From: Trichodesmium sp. jk18x7bins.61 | GTDB taxonomy: Bacteria; Cyanobacteriota; Cyanobacteriia; Cyanobacteriales; Microcoleaceae | NCBI GenBank assembly: GCA_022822685.1 | Contig: JAJEAQ010000253.1 | Coordinates: 1-6,932, forward strand | Length of the DNA stretch: 6,932 bases | Reading direction: 5' to 3' | In this document: positions 1 to 5,562 of the stretch, one piece after another | How the letters are laid out: each line of letters begins with the position of its first letter | Numbering within the stretch: position 1 is the first letter of the stretch | Program-made: the position numbers and the translations under genes | Notes under the pieces: generated by a model | Seen by the model: only the letters and a program-made list of their open reading frames with translations | Database searches by the model: none | What the model was told of the DNA's origin: nothing

Positions 1-22
1 GGGAATAAGTGAGGGATTAGTA

Positions 23-72
23 AGGGATTCCTTCCCGGCGCGCTTTGCTACGCACATGAAACGGGAATCCCT
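23..72. repeat. Inverted repeat enclosing a dispersed-repeat copy
   Basis: AGGGATTCC (23-31) is the exact reverse complement of GGAATCCCT (64-72). A second arm pair, TTCCCG (32-37) and CGGGAA (62-67), overlaps the first pair on its 3' side, so two alternative stems are possible. Between the arms lies the dispersed repeat that recurs at 2806-2826. A mini-element made of a conserved core between inverted arms would look like this, but with one flanked copy the boundaries are a guess. Confidence 0.45.
41..61 (+). repeat. Dispersed 21-base repeat, copy 1
   Basis: This 21-base segment, containing CTACGCACATGAAA, matches 2806-2826 at 20 of 21 positions in the same orientation; the one difference is G at 47 against A at 2812. 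The two copies are about 2.8 kb apart in unrelated spacers, which marks it as a dispersed intergenic repeat and not a gene duplication. Confidence 0.65.
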
Positions 73-89
73 AAAGCCCCAGAGCCTAT

Positions 90-114
90 TTTCAATAAAG
101 CTAGCTTATTGAAA
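90..114. repeat. Interrupted palindrome (9-bp arms, 7-base loop)
   Basis: TTTCAATAA (90-98) and TTATTGAAA (106-114) are perfect reverse complements around AGCTAGC. As RNA it would form a 9-bp hairpin; as DNA it could be a dimeric protein-binding site. No T-run follows on either side, so it is a poor intrinsic terminator. No intact gene is close enough to assign it to. Confidence 0.5.
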
Positions 115-232
115 TATGATTGGCTAGGGGCAAAACTTTAAAATGCATACTGCATCAGGATTTAGAGTTTTTTATTTTCGTCGAACTCACGTTAAATTAA
201 CTGCAAAACCTGCTGATAATACTTAGTCTTAT

Positions 233-259
233 GTAGGGATTTGCTCTCCAAACCCCTAC
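233..259. repeat. Hairpin with 11-base arms
   Basis: GTAGGGATTTG (233-243) pairs with CAAACCCCTAC (249-259) with one A-C mismatch around the loop CTCTC. A T8 tract begins about 17 bases downstream on the plus strand, too far for a classic terminator. No intact plus-strand gene lies upstream, so a dispersed hairpin repeat is more likely than a terminator. Confidence 0.5.
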
Positions 260-349
260 CTCTGCTATTAGTCAGTTTTTTTTCAATCAGAAAGTATTGT
301 TTATAGGGAACAAGCATTTGTCGCACATACTTATCCAAATGCGCTCAAA

Positions 350-532
350 CTAAGCGACTGCCGTTGCCTTTTTGCCACTGCAACCGGTTTTGCGACTGAT
401 TTCGCGACTCGTCCGTTGAGCTTCGTGGACAATAGGAATTCTCTCTGCCTGAAACCCTGCCAAAGCTGCCTCAATATTAGGACTAGAATCAAGATATTTT
501 GTTAATGCTATCACATCTTCATCTAGTGCCGA
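350..532 (-). pseudogene. FAD-dependent monooxygenase, C-terminal remnant
   Basis: A 60-codon minus-strand frame, open from the stop at 533-535 to a TAG at 350-352, reads like the C-terminal end of the PHBH/UbiH-type flavoprotein monooxygenases. It has a 'LDEDVIALTKYL' segment, corresponding to the family's 'xEDAxxLAxxL' after the second FAD-binding motif. Next comes 'NIEAALAGFQAERIP', the family's 'DIxxALxxYExxRxP', and then a Ser-Arg stretch. The dinucleotide-binding N-terminus, the GD-type FAD motif and the substrate domain are all missing, and stops close the frame immediately upstream. It cannot fold as an enzyme. Intact relatives hydroxylate or epoxidise aromatic or isoprenoid substrates; which subfamily this came from cannot be told from the tail. 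Its neighbour on the same strand is a transposase remnant, which may explain the truncation. I am fairly sure of the family from motif memory only. Confidence 0.6.
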
Positions 533-622
533 CTAATCTTTGCGATCGCATAACTAAAGTAGGGAGCGCCTAAATTGATTTGTACTGCCTTAACCTCATA
601 AAGATAGTTGTTTTTTCACAAA
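533..622 (-). other. Unassigned spacer between two gene remnants
   Basis: This contains a HIP1 octamer (542-549). On the minus strand it has a short open frame that enters the monooxygenase remnant out of phase and ends at a TAG at 523-525 ('INLGAPYFSYAIAKISRH'). The frame is about 29 codons long, lacks a start codon and is not one I recognise. It may be more gene debris or chance. Confidence 0.3.
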
Positions 623-898
623 TTAACTTAGATTATCAAGTGGAACAATTCTCATTTTAATTGAGGGATATTTCAGTTTAAATCTCAGATTATATGACAA
701 TAATTCATGCTTAATTTAATAAATATTTTTTCTAATAGTAGAGGCAAAACTTTTCAATTAATTTTAAACTAACATAGCACAAGCAATATGATTTATTGGA
801 ATTTTTGCCTTTTTAAATTGACAAGATCCTAGTCTAGTCAATTGTTTAATCTCTCTATAGAATTCCTCAATCTCCTCGAATATTCCATTTTTCCAGAC
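623..898 (-). pseudogene. DDE transposase, decayed C-terminal remnant
   Basis: The minus strand from 898 to 767 encodes 44 residues beginning 'VWKNGIFEEIEEFYREIKQL' and ending 'NHIACAMLV', closed by a TAA at 764-766. This resembles the C-terminal part of IS4-superfamily DDE transposases, where a Trp-containing segment leads into an 'IEEFHRxIKQ' helix (its Glu is the third acidic catalytic residue) and then an 'RNHIxxAxLxxxxL' helix. A one-base shift at about 767 continues the likeness as 'LKLIEKF', with a TAG at 732-734. A third piece, 'YNLRFKLKYPSIKM' (about 653-694), resembles the extreme C-terminus. At least one frameshift and two stops show it is dead. No terminal inverted repeat or target duplication could be fixed, because the upstream part is gone and the intact vanY-type gene abuts it. 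Confidence 0.62.
816..843. repeat. 7-bp inverted repeat downstream of the carboxypeptidase gene
   Basis: AATTGAC (816-822) and GTCAATT (837-843) are perfect reverse complements around 14 bases. It lies about 60 bases past the carboxypeptidase stop on the minus strand. A weak terminator is possible, but there is no clean T-tract, and it sits inside the transposase remnant, so it may be coincidental. Confidence 0.25.
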
Positions 899-905
899 AC
901 AACCA

Positions 906-1799
906 CTAGCTCTTAGACATAGTTAATTCCTGATTTTCCTTTTGCAACTCTTCCTCAAGTGACCAGGCTTCCCTAAAAGTTTCCAAACTATGACTATCAC
1001 CGACAAACCGCCAATGCCAGGGTTCATAATTAATGCCTTGAGGATTATTTCTCGGAAATGATAACTCAAAACCATAGTTACCAGCATTGTCTTCTAACCA
1101 TTGGAAAACCTTTGTATTTTCAAAACTAACTTCGAGGTGAGTTTCCGGTGCTGTAGCATCCCCAATATCAATAGCGTAACCCGTATGATGTTCACTATAA
1201 CCAGGAGGTGCACTAACTTCAGCTCGTTGAGAAGTCACTTGTCCTCGCTTTGCCTTCTCCTCAAAAAATAAGTATTCTTGATCTACCAAAGTTCTAAATC
1301 CTGAAAGAGGAACCAAATTCATTTGGACAGCCGAAGCTGCATCTACCATAGCATCAAATTTTTCTGCTGCACTTGAACGTAGTCTCACATTTTGGTTGCC
1401 AAAAACTGGCTTCAGTTCTTGCCTAGGTGCTTCTGAGTAGGGCAAATGTCCTAGTATATTTTCTTTCTGTTGAATAGAAGGGGTTAGAGATGGTGAAGGT
1501 GTTTCTATGGGAGTCGGAGATGGTTTAGCTACTGTTACACCTATATTTTCTTTCAATTGGTTGACAAAAACTTTGTCTTGAGTTTGATTAAATTTGAAGT
1601 GCAAGCCCATACTAATGATGAGAGCGATCGCTCCTATCCATAGGAATTTCCCAATTGGCCATTTTTTCTGAGGCTGAATAAATTGTTGTTTTGAAACTTC
1701 GTATTCATCTCTAACAGCTTCAGGAATGTCATCTACTGGCAATTTCGGATCGTCTGGTGATTTTTTGCTAAATAGACTCAGTTTATTCAAAATTTTCAC
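906..1799 (-). CDS. VanY-family (M15B) D-alanyl-D-alanine carboxypeptidase, membrane-anchored
   Basis: This zinc carboxypeptidase is predicted to remove the terminal D-Ala from peptidoglycan stem peptides in the periplasm. The 297 residues run as follows: a charged cytoplasmic N-terminus (1-47), one membrane segment (about 48-66, rich in Ile, Leu, Ala and Gly), a Pro/Ser/Thr-rich linker (about 91-110), then the M15 domain (about 125-278). The family signature SxHxxGxAxD is present as 'SEHHTGYAID' (202-211), giving zinc ligands His204 and Asp211. 'EPWHW' (259-263) supplies catalytic Glu259 and zinc ligand His262, and 'SGFRT' (166-170) matches the conserved Arg region. All key residues are intact and the length is normal. 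The first codon is GTG, and no earlier start exists before an in-frame TGA. An AGGAG overlaps this GTG, while the TTG at codon 4 sits 8 bases past it, so translation may begin there. It probably forms its own transcript. Classical VanY can contribute to glycopeptide resistance, but nothing here suggests a resistance cluster; wall maturation is the simpler role. Confidence 0.92.
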   Translation of the reverse strand: MKILNKLSLFSKKSPDDPKLPVDDIPEAVRDEYEVSKQQFIQPQKKWPIGKFLWIGAIALIISMGLHFKFNQTQDKVFVNQLKENIGVTVAKPSPTPIETPSPSLTPSIQQKENILGHLPYSEAPRQELKPVFGNQNVRLRSSAAEKFDAMVDAASAVQMNLVPLSGFRTLVDQEYLFFEEKAKRGQVTSQRAEVSAPPGYSEHHTGYAIDIGDATAPETHLEVSFENTKVFQWLEDNAGNYGFELSFPRNNPQGINYEPWHWRFVGDSHSLETFREAWSLEEELQKENQELTMSKS

Positions 1800-1803
1800 T
1801 CCT
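1799..1803 (-). promoter_or_regulatory. Shine-Dalgarno AGGAG overlapping the annotated GTG start
   Basis: Read on the minus strand, AGGAG ends on the first base of the GTG, too close to serve it. The in-frame TTG at 1788-1790 lies 8 bases downstream, which is the usual spacing. This favours a TTG start that shortens the carboxypeptidase by three residues, without affecting the membrane segment or catalytic domain. Confidence 0.4.
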
Positions 1804-2127
1804 GCACTTTGACTGAACTCAATATTAGGTAACTCTCACAAACCTACAACAATTAGCAAAATCTAGTATTTTCTAAATCGTCAGTTCTGTTTGCTATTGT
1901 CCATGGGCAAGATACCCAGACTAAACAAGTTAATTGCAGTCTTTAGTTTAGTTTTTATCACTTTTGTTGAATACCCATCATCAAAATAGTACTAGATATA
2001 AATCTTCTGAAGGACACATGGTAAGCTTATTCCCTCCACTCCCTAATCAAGAATTATGGTTAATTTGCCAGCTCTGATCTGAAAGTGATGTTAAGGCTAA
2101 CTATTTTGACTACCATCAGAAATATTA
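1804..2127. other. Gene-free spacer upstream of the carboxypeptidase
   Basis: No coding frame stands out. The minus-strand promoter of the carboxypeptidase should lie here, but I find no convincing -35/-10 pair. An inverted repeat, ACTAAAC (1920-1926) with GTTTAGT (1946-1952), is followed on the plus strand by TTTTT. It resembles a plus-strand terminator with no plus-strand gene to serve. On the minus strand it would sit in or before the carboxypeptidase leader. Confidence 0.4.
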
Positions 2128-2178
2128 AGTCCGGATCGGATGATTCTATATGTCACTACTATAGTGGCATTTCGGACT
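2128..2178. repeat. Nested palindromes just downstream of the HTH gene
   Basis: An outer pair AGTCCG (2128-2133) and CGGACT (2173-2178) encloses an inner hairpin, ATGTCACTA (2150-2158) with TAGTGGCAT (2162-2170) around a 3-base loop. One pair of the inner stem is a G-T wobble. A small TCCG-GAT-CGGA palindrome (2130-2140) overlaps the left arm. It begins 8 bases past the HTH gene stop on the minus strand. A T-tract is lacking, so it is either an atypical terminator or transcript-stabilising structure, or a protein-binding site. Confidence 0.45.
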
Positions 2179-2186
2179 GCCTACTT

Positions 2187-2489
2187 TTAATGGCCTGGTG
2201 CCGATTCTGCACCTTTTACCTCATTTAATTCATTATTATTGTCTATAACTTTTCTTGGCCTACCTGGTTTGCGCTTGTGGCGTTGACTAATAGATTTATC
2301 ACTAGCCACTGCTAATTCCTCTGGAGTGCATTTTAAAATATCCAGAATTTCCAGGTACTTTTGGGGAGTCATGGTTGGTTCAGTACGCCCCGTTTCCCAG
2401 TTACGAACACTGGTTTCGCTAATTCCTAGCCGCTCTGCTACCTCTGCACGAGTAAGCCCAGCACGTTCTCTCAGGGCTTCCATGTCCAT
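2187..2489 (-). CDS. XRE-family helix-turn-helix regulator with C-terminal AT-hook
   Basis: This is a small predicted DNA-binding protein of 100 residues from this start. Residues about 4-60 form a Cro/C1-type (XRE) helix-turn-helix domain: 'LTRAEVAERLGISETSVRNW' (12-31) carries the two helices, followed by the usual 'ExGRxxPxxxP' turn. The tail holds 'KRKPGRPRK' (72-80), a Gly-Arg-Pro core flanked by basic residues, which is the AT-hook pattern for AT-rich minor groove. The last 20 residues look disordered. An ATG nine codons upstream (2514-2516) would give 109 residues. I prefer the inner ATG because GGAGGA (2502-2507) lies 12 bases before it and would otherwise fall inside the gene; a second ATG follows two codons later. 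It stands alone with its own promoter-like site. No partner toxin, phage gene or operon mate is adjacent, so its targets cannot be inferred; self-regulation is common in the family. Confidence 0.9.
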   Translation of the reverse strand: MDMEALRERAGLTRAEVAERLGISETSVRNWETGRTEPTMTPQKYLEILDILKCTPEELAVASDKSISQRHKRKPGRPRKVIDNNNELNEVKGAESAPGH

Positions 2490-2501
2490 ACTTTTAATAT
2501 T

Positions 2502-2507
2502 TCCTCC
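2502..2507 (-). promoter_or_regulatory. Ribosome binding site GGAGGA deciding the HTH gene start
   Basis: A strong Shine-Dalgarno match on the minus strand, 12 bases before the ATG at 2487-2489 and 18 before the ATG at 2481-2483. It lies downstream of the ATG at 2514-2516, which argues against that more distal start. Confidence 0.5.
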
Positions 2508-2570
2508 ACCAATCATCTACAGTATAAGGTTTTTTTGAAAATAGATTTGAGCATCAAATCAAACTACCTT

Positions 2571-2600
2571 ATTCTAAACTTCATAAAGTAGAATTGTCTA
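2571..2600 (-). promoter_or_regulatory. Candidate sigma-70-type promoter of the HTH gene
   Basis: On the minus strand TAGACA (2595-2600, five of six matches to TTGACA) is followed after 18 bases by TAGAAT (2571-2576, five of six to TATAAT). Transcription would begin near 2564, leaving a leader of about 75 bases before the preferred ATG. The spacing and matches are good, but AT-rich spacers yield chance hits. Confidence 0.4.
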
Positions 2601-2657
2601 GTATTTTTTAATTTCTGGTTATCTTTATTTCTGCTGTGGGACGTTAGTCTTGAATCC

Positions 2658-2689
2658 TCCCCACCGCGATCGAAGATTATAGGTGGGGA
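2658..2689. repeat. 8-bp GC-rich hairpin, possibly a relic IS200/IS605-type end
   Basis: TCCCCACC (2658-2665) and GGTGGGGA (2682-2689) are perfect reverse complements around a 16-base loop that contains a near-HIP1 GCGATCGA. On the minus strand the stem is followed by GGATTCAA. A GC-rich hairpin next to a TTCAA-like cleavage site recalls the right ends of IS200/IS605 elements. No transposase or TnpB frame remains, so this is a suggestion only; a free-standing hairpin repeat is the alternative. Confidence 0.4.
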
Positions 2690-2805
2690 CTGGGATCGAC
2701 GTTTGTTCAAGTATTGAGGAAAACCCGCTACTAGCACTATAATTTACCGTTTAAACCGCAGAAAACACTGAAATTAGTGAAGGGAATTGTGATCTAATCC
2801 TGTTC

Positions 2806-2826
2806 CGCTTTACTACGCACATGAAA
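2806..2826 (+). repeat. Dispersed 21-base repeat, copy 2
   Basis: Matches 41-61 at 20 of 21 positions, same orientation. Unlike copy 1 it has no flanking 9-base inverted arms, and it runs almost directly into a HIP1 octamer at 2828-2835. Confidence 0.65.
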
Positions 2827-2897
2827 AGCGATCGCATAGCCTCCATTAGGAAAAATCCTCAATTGATTGGAGAAATAGATTTACAGTACAGCACTTT

Positions 2898-3317
2898 TCA
2901 GGATTCAGAAGTAAAACTATGAGCTTTCGTTTTCATAAGTTGAAAAATATTGTAAAAACCATTAGCACGGGAAGGAGTCAAGCTTACTGTTAATCCTGTT
3001 TCTTGAAGAAAATCTGGAGTTACTTGAGCAATTTCTAGAGGAGTTAATCCATTGAGGCCTTGAATTAATAGAGCAACCAACCCCTTGACTAACTGAGCAT
3101 CAGAATCACCCTGATAAAAAACTTTACCATCATTTAAACTAGCAGTAATATATACTTGAGATTGACAACCATAAACCTGATTTTCTTCTTTCTTTTCTGA
3201 TTCAGGAAAATCAGGCAATTTTTTCGCATAACCAAGTAATTGTTCATAGCGCAACTTATTAGAAGATGCCCGTTTAAATTTTTCAACAATACGTTCTAAT
3301 GATTGTGGCAAAGACAT
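2898..3317 (-). CDS. sufE: SufE-family cysteine desulfuration protein
   Basis: SufE accepts sulfur as a persulfide from the cysteine desulfurase SufS and passes it to the SUF scaffold for Fe-S cluster assembly in the cytoplasm. The 139 residues match the family's usual length and form one domain. The persulfide-accepting cysteine is Cys51 in 'VYGCQSQVY' (48-56), on the expected loop before the first strands. 'FYQGDSDAQLVKGLVALL' (67-84) and 'GLTPLEI' (90-96) are typical of the following strand and helix, and the C-terminal 'SRANGFYNIFQLMK' (116-129) matches the family's closing helix. The ATG start gives the usual N-terminal helix; no clear Shine-Dalgarno precedes it, which is common in cyanobacteria. 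It is divergent from typA and no other suf gene is nearby. A TATACT -10-like hexamer (3369-3374, minus) lies 52 bases upstream without a good -35 partner. Confidence 0.93.
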   Translation of the reverse strand: MSLPQSLERIVEKFKRASSNKLRYEQLLGYAKKLPDFPESEKKEENQVYGCQSQVYITASLNDGKVFYQGDSDAQLVKGLVALLIQGLNGLTPLEIAQVTPDFLQETGLTVSLTPSRANGFYNIFQLMKTKAHSFTSES

Positions 3318-3476
3318 AGATAACAGTCAAATTCGTTCTTTTAATTCACATTCGACAGGTCAATGTGCAGTATAAAAAGTAGTCACCTAGCTAGTAGACC
3401 TAATTGCCAAAATAACTAAATAATTACTTTAATAAACATCTGGCCAAATTAAAAGTCAAGTAGATTACATTATAAG

Positions 3477-3632
3477 GTGAAGCCCTCATCTTGGGACTTG
3501 CTCCCTTGCCTCCTTCAGAGGAACTTCGTTTTTCATGTCGCCCTGGGTTTCATTCGGCGAAAGGGAAAAACAGCTCCTACTGATGATGCTCTATTAGAGA
3601 TGTCCGAACAATATCCAGAGGAATCCCCTTGA
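3477..3632 (+). CDS. Doubtful 51-residue ORF or gene remnant
   Basis: From a GTG at 3477 an open frame runs 51 codons to TGA at 3630-3632. The first half is hydrophobic and the middle basic ('GFIRRKGKTAP', about 24-34). The end is acidic and reads like a real C-terminus ('DDALLEMSEQYPEES', about 36-50). I do not recognise it. There is no Shine-Dalgarno and no ATG; the frame is open upstream only to a TAA at 3450. It may be the tail of a lost gene, a small protein, or chance. Its 3' end overlaps a TTGACA (3629-3634). Confidence 0.15.
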   Translation: MKPSSWDLLPCLLQRNFVFHVALGFIRRKGKTAPTDDALLEMSEQYPEESP

Positions 3633-3637
3633 CATAA

Positions 3638-3668
3638 TTGCCCATCTTTGGGTTCTATCAGGTACAAT
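3638..3668 (+). promoter_or_regulatory. Candidate typA promoter
   Basis: TACAAT (3663-3668, five of six to TATAAT) has a weak TTGCCC (3638-3643) 19 bases upstream. A perfect TTGACA at 3629-3634 is 28 bases away from that -10, too far, though it could pair with a poor TTCTAT (3653-3658). Transcription from TACAAT would leave a leader of about 37 bases. Confidence 0.3.
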
Positions 3669-3711
3669 GGTTAAATAAACTTAACACTAATATTTGTAAC
3701 ATAAATTTCTT

Positions 3712-5502
3712 ATGTCTCTTCCTATTCGCAACGTAGCCATCATCGCCCACGTTGACCATGGCAAAACCACTCTCGTTGACTCACTCCTCAAACAATCTGG
3801 TATCTTCCGCGAAGGGGAAGAGGTCCCTGATTGTGTCATGGACTCCAACGACCTGGAGCGAGAACGTGGGATTACAATCCTTTCCAAAAATACGGCCGTC
3901 AAATACAAAGATACCCTGATCAATATTGTCGATACCCCTGGTCACGCTGACTTTGGAGGAGAAGTAGAACGAGTCCTCGGTATGGTTGACGGTTGTTTGT
4001 TGATTGTGGATGCCAACGAAGGTCCAATGCCTCAAACTCGCTTCGTCCTCAAAAAAGCCCTAGAAAAAGGTTTGCGACCTATCGTTATTGTTAACAAAAT
4101 TGACCGTCCCCAAGCAGATCCTTATGGTGCTATTGATAAAGTTCTAGATTTATTCCTAGAGCTAGGAGCAGATGATGACCAATGTGATTTTCCCTATCTA
4201 TTTGCCTCTGGTTTGGCAGGTTACGCTAAAGAAGACTTGGATGCAGAGTCAAAAGATATGCAGCCTTTATTCAATGCTGTTTTAGAGAAAGTTCCCCCGC
4301 CAGTGGGAGCTCCAGAAAAACCTCTACAGCTACAAGTAACAACTCTAGACTATTCAGAGTATTTGGGTAGAATAGTGGTAGGTCGTATCCACAACGGTGT
4401 AATTAGGTCTGGGCAACAAGCTGCCATCGTTCAAGAGGATGGTACTGTTGTTAAGTCAAAAATTTCAAAATTAATGGGATTTGAAGGGCTAACGCGAATT
4501 GATATTGAAGAAGCTGGGGCTGGTAATATCGTCGCAGTTGCAGGCTTTAGTGATGCTAATATTGGTGAAACTATTACTTGTCCTAAGGAACCTCAAGCAC
4601 TACCTTTGATCAAAGTAGACGAGCCGACTTTACAAATGAGTTTCTCTGTCAATGACTCTCCATTTGCAGGGCAAGAGGGACAATTTGTTACTTCTCGGCA
4701 ACTTCGCGATCGCCTCTTGCGAGAACTAGAAACTAATGTGGCATTGCGAGTTGAAGAAACTGATTCCCCAGACAAATTTTCTGTTTCAGGCCGTGGGGAA
4801 CTTCACCTAGGAATCCTAATTGAAACTATGCGCCGACAAGGTTATGAGTTTCAAGTTTCTCAACCACAAGTAATTTACCGGGAAGTCAACGGTAAACCTT
4901 GCGAACCATTTGAACTCTTAGTGATAGATGTTCCTGAAGAAGTGGTTGGTGCTTGCATCGAAAGAATAGGTCAACGCAAAGGGGAAATGCAAAATATGCA
5001 GGTAGGTACAAACGGTCGTACTCAGTTAGAATTTTCTATTCCTGCCCGTGGTTTGATTGGTTTTCGGGGTGAATTTCTCCGTCTTACCCGTGGGGAAGGT
5101 ATTATGAACCACAGTTTTTTAGATTATCGTGCATTGGTTGGTGATATTGAAGCCCGACGCAACGGGGTAATAATTGCATTTGAGGAAGGGACGGCAACTT
5201 TTTATGCCTTGAAAAATGCTGAAGACCGTGGAGTGTTTTTTATTACACCAGGTACGAAGGTTTATAAGGGTATGATTGTGGGTGAACATAACCGCCCTCA
5301 AGATTTAGATTTGAATGTGTGCAAAACTAAGCAATTGACTAATCATCGTTCTGCTACTGGAGATGAGTTAGTACAGTTACAAACACCTGTAGATATGAGT
5401 TTGGAGTGTGCTCTGGAATATATTGGCCCGGATGAGTTAGTGGAGATAACACCAGAGTCAATTCGGTTGCTGAAGGTGAGCAAGAAGCTGGTGAAGCGGT
5501 GA
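3712..5502 (+). CDS. typA: Translational GTPase TypA/BipA
   Basis: TypA/BipA is an EF-G-like GTPase that binds the ribosome and supports 50S assembly and growth under cold or other stress. The 596 residues match the family length. All G motifs are present: G1 'AHVDHGKT' (12-19), G2 'RGITI' with Thr55, G3 'DTPGH' (74-78), G4 'NKID' (128-131) and a G5-like 'SGL' (166-168). An EF-Tu domain 2-like barrel follows (about 205-290), then a domain III-like region (about 305-385, with 'SGRGELHLGILIETM' at 359-373). After these come a domain V-like region (about 397-478) and the TypA-specific C-terminal domain (about 480-596). The TypA hallmark 'GEGIMNHSF' sits at 461-469. No frameshift or missing key residue is seen. 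The ATG gives the standard N-terminus; no Shine-Dalgarno is evident. It appears to be a single-gene unit, with a possible terminator at 5563-5597 and sufE divergent upstream. Confidence 0.98.
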   Translation: MSLPIRNVAIIAHVDHGKTTLVDSLLKQSGIFREGEEVPDCVMDSNDLERERGITILSKNTAVKYKDTLINIVDTPGHADFGGEVERVLGMVDGCLLIVDANEGPMPQTRFVLKKALEKGLRPIVIVNKIDRPQADPYGAIDKVLDLFLELGADDDQCDFPYLFASGLAGYAKEDLDAESKDMQPLFNAVLEKVPPPVGAPEKPLQLQVTTLDYSEYLGRIVVGRIHNGVIRSGQQAAIVQEDGTVVKSKISKLMGFEGLTRIDIEEAGAGNIVAVAGFSDANIGETITCPKEPQALPLIKVDEPTLQMSFSVNDSPFAGQEGQFVTSRQLRDRLLRELETNVALRVEETDSPDKFSVSGRGELHLGILIETMRRQGYEFQVSQPQVIYREVNGKPCEPFELLVIDVPEEVVGACIERIGQRKGEMQNMQVGTNGRTQLEFSIPARGLIGFRGEFLRLTRGEGIMNHSFLDYRALVGDIEARRNGVIIAFEEGTATFYALKNAEDRGVFFITPGTKVYKGMIVGEHNRPQDLDLNVCKTKQLTNHRSATGDELVQLQTPVDMSLECALEYIGPDELVEITPESIRLLKVSKKLVKR

Positions 5503-5562
5503 TCTAGCACTTATAATTGAGCTGACTTTGGGAGGAATTCTACTGTAATATCATGTTGGTTA

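Larger units (their letters stand above)
1..349. other. Gene-free, hairpin-rich left end
   Basis: No reading frame here looks coding on either strand. The stretch holds one copy of a dispersed repeat (41-61) inside an inverted repeat (23-31 with 64-72), a 25-base interrupted palindrome (90-114), a hairpin (233-259) and a T8 tract near 276-283. It lies just downstream, on the minus strand, of the monooxygenase remnant. The density of short inverted repeats suggests non-coding repeat insertions typical of cyanobacterial spacers, which is an inference. Confidence 0.6.
2601..2897. other. Gene-free spacer between sufE and the HTH gene
   Basis: No coding frame is evident. Present are the GC-rich hairpin at 2658-2689, the second dispersed repeat copy (2806-2826) followed directly by a HIP1 site (2828-2835), and a weak nested hairpin at 2841-2872. 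On the minus strand this last hairpin contains TTTTT and could act as a poor sufE terminator. Confidence 0.4.
3318..3711. other. Divergent spacer between sufE and typA
   Basis: This must hold promoters for both genes. It contains a possible -10 for sufE (TATACT, minus 3369-3374), a promoter candidate for typA (3638-3668), and a small open frame at 3477-3632 of doubtful status. No operator-like palindrome stands out. Confidence 0.5.

Noticed and set aside
906..1799. Glycopeptide-resistance vanY cluster
   Set aside because: No vanH/A/X, vanS/R or vanZ neighbour; a lone VanY-type carboxypeptidase is common in cyanobacteria.
1920..1956. Plus-strand terminator
   Set aside because: The stem and T5 tract fit in form, but no plus-strand gene lies upstream of it in the window.
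2187..2516. Antitoxin of a toxin-antitoxin pair
   Set aside because: No small companion gene lies within several hundred bases on either side; the flanks are gene-free spacers.
2326..2538. Plus-strand 70-residue frame overlapping the HTH gene
   Set aside because: It is antisense to a gene with clear family motifs, and its own product has no recognisable domain.
3687..4035. Two minus-strand frames (78 and 84 residues) under the 5' part of typA
   Set aside because: They are shadows of the highly conserved typA coding strand; their products have no recognisable features.
4593..5301. Two minus-strand 60-residue frames inside typA
   Set aside because: Short antisense frames with low-complexity Ser/Arg or Cys/His-rich products; no independent support.
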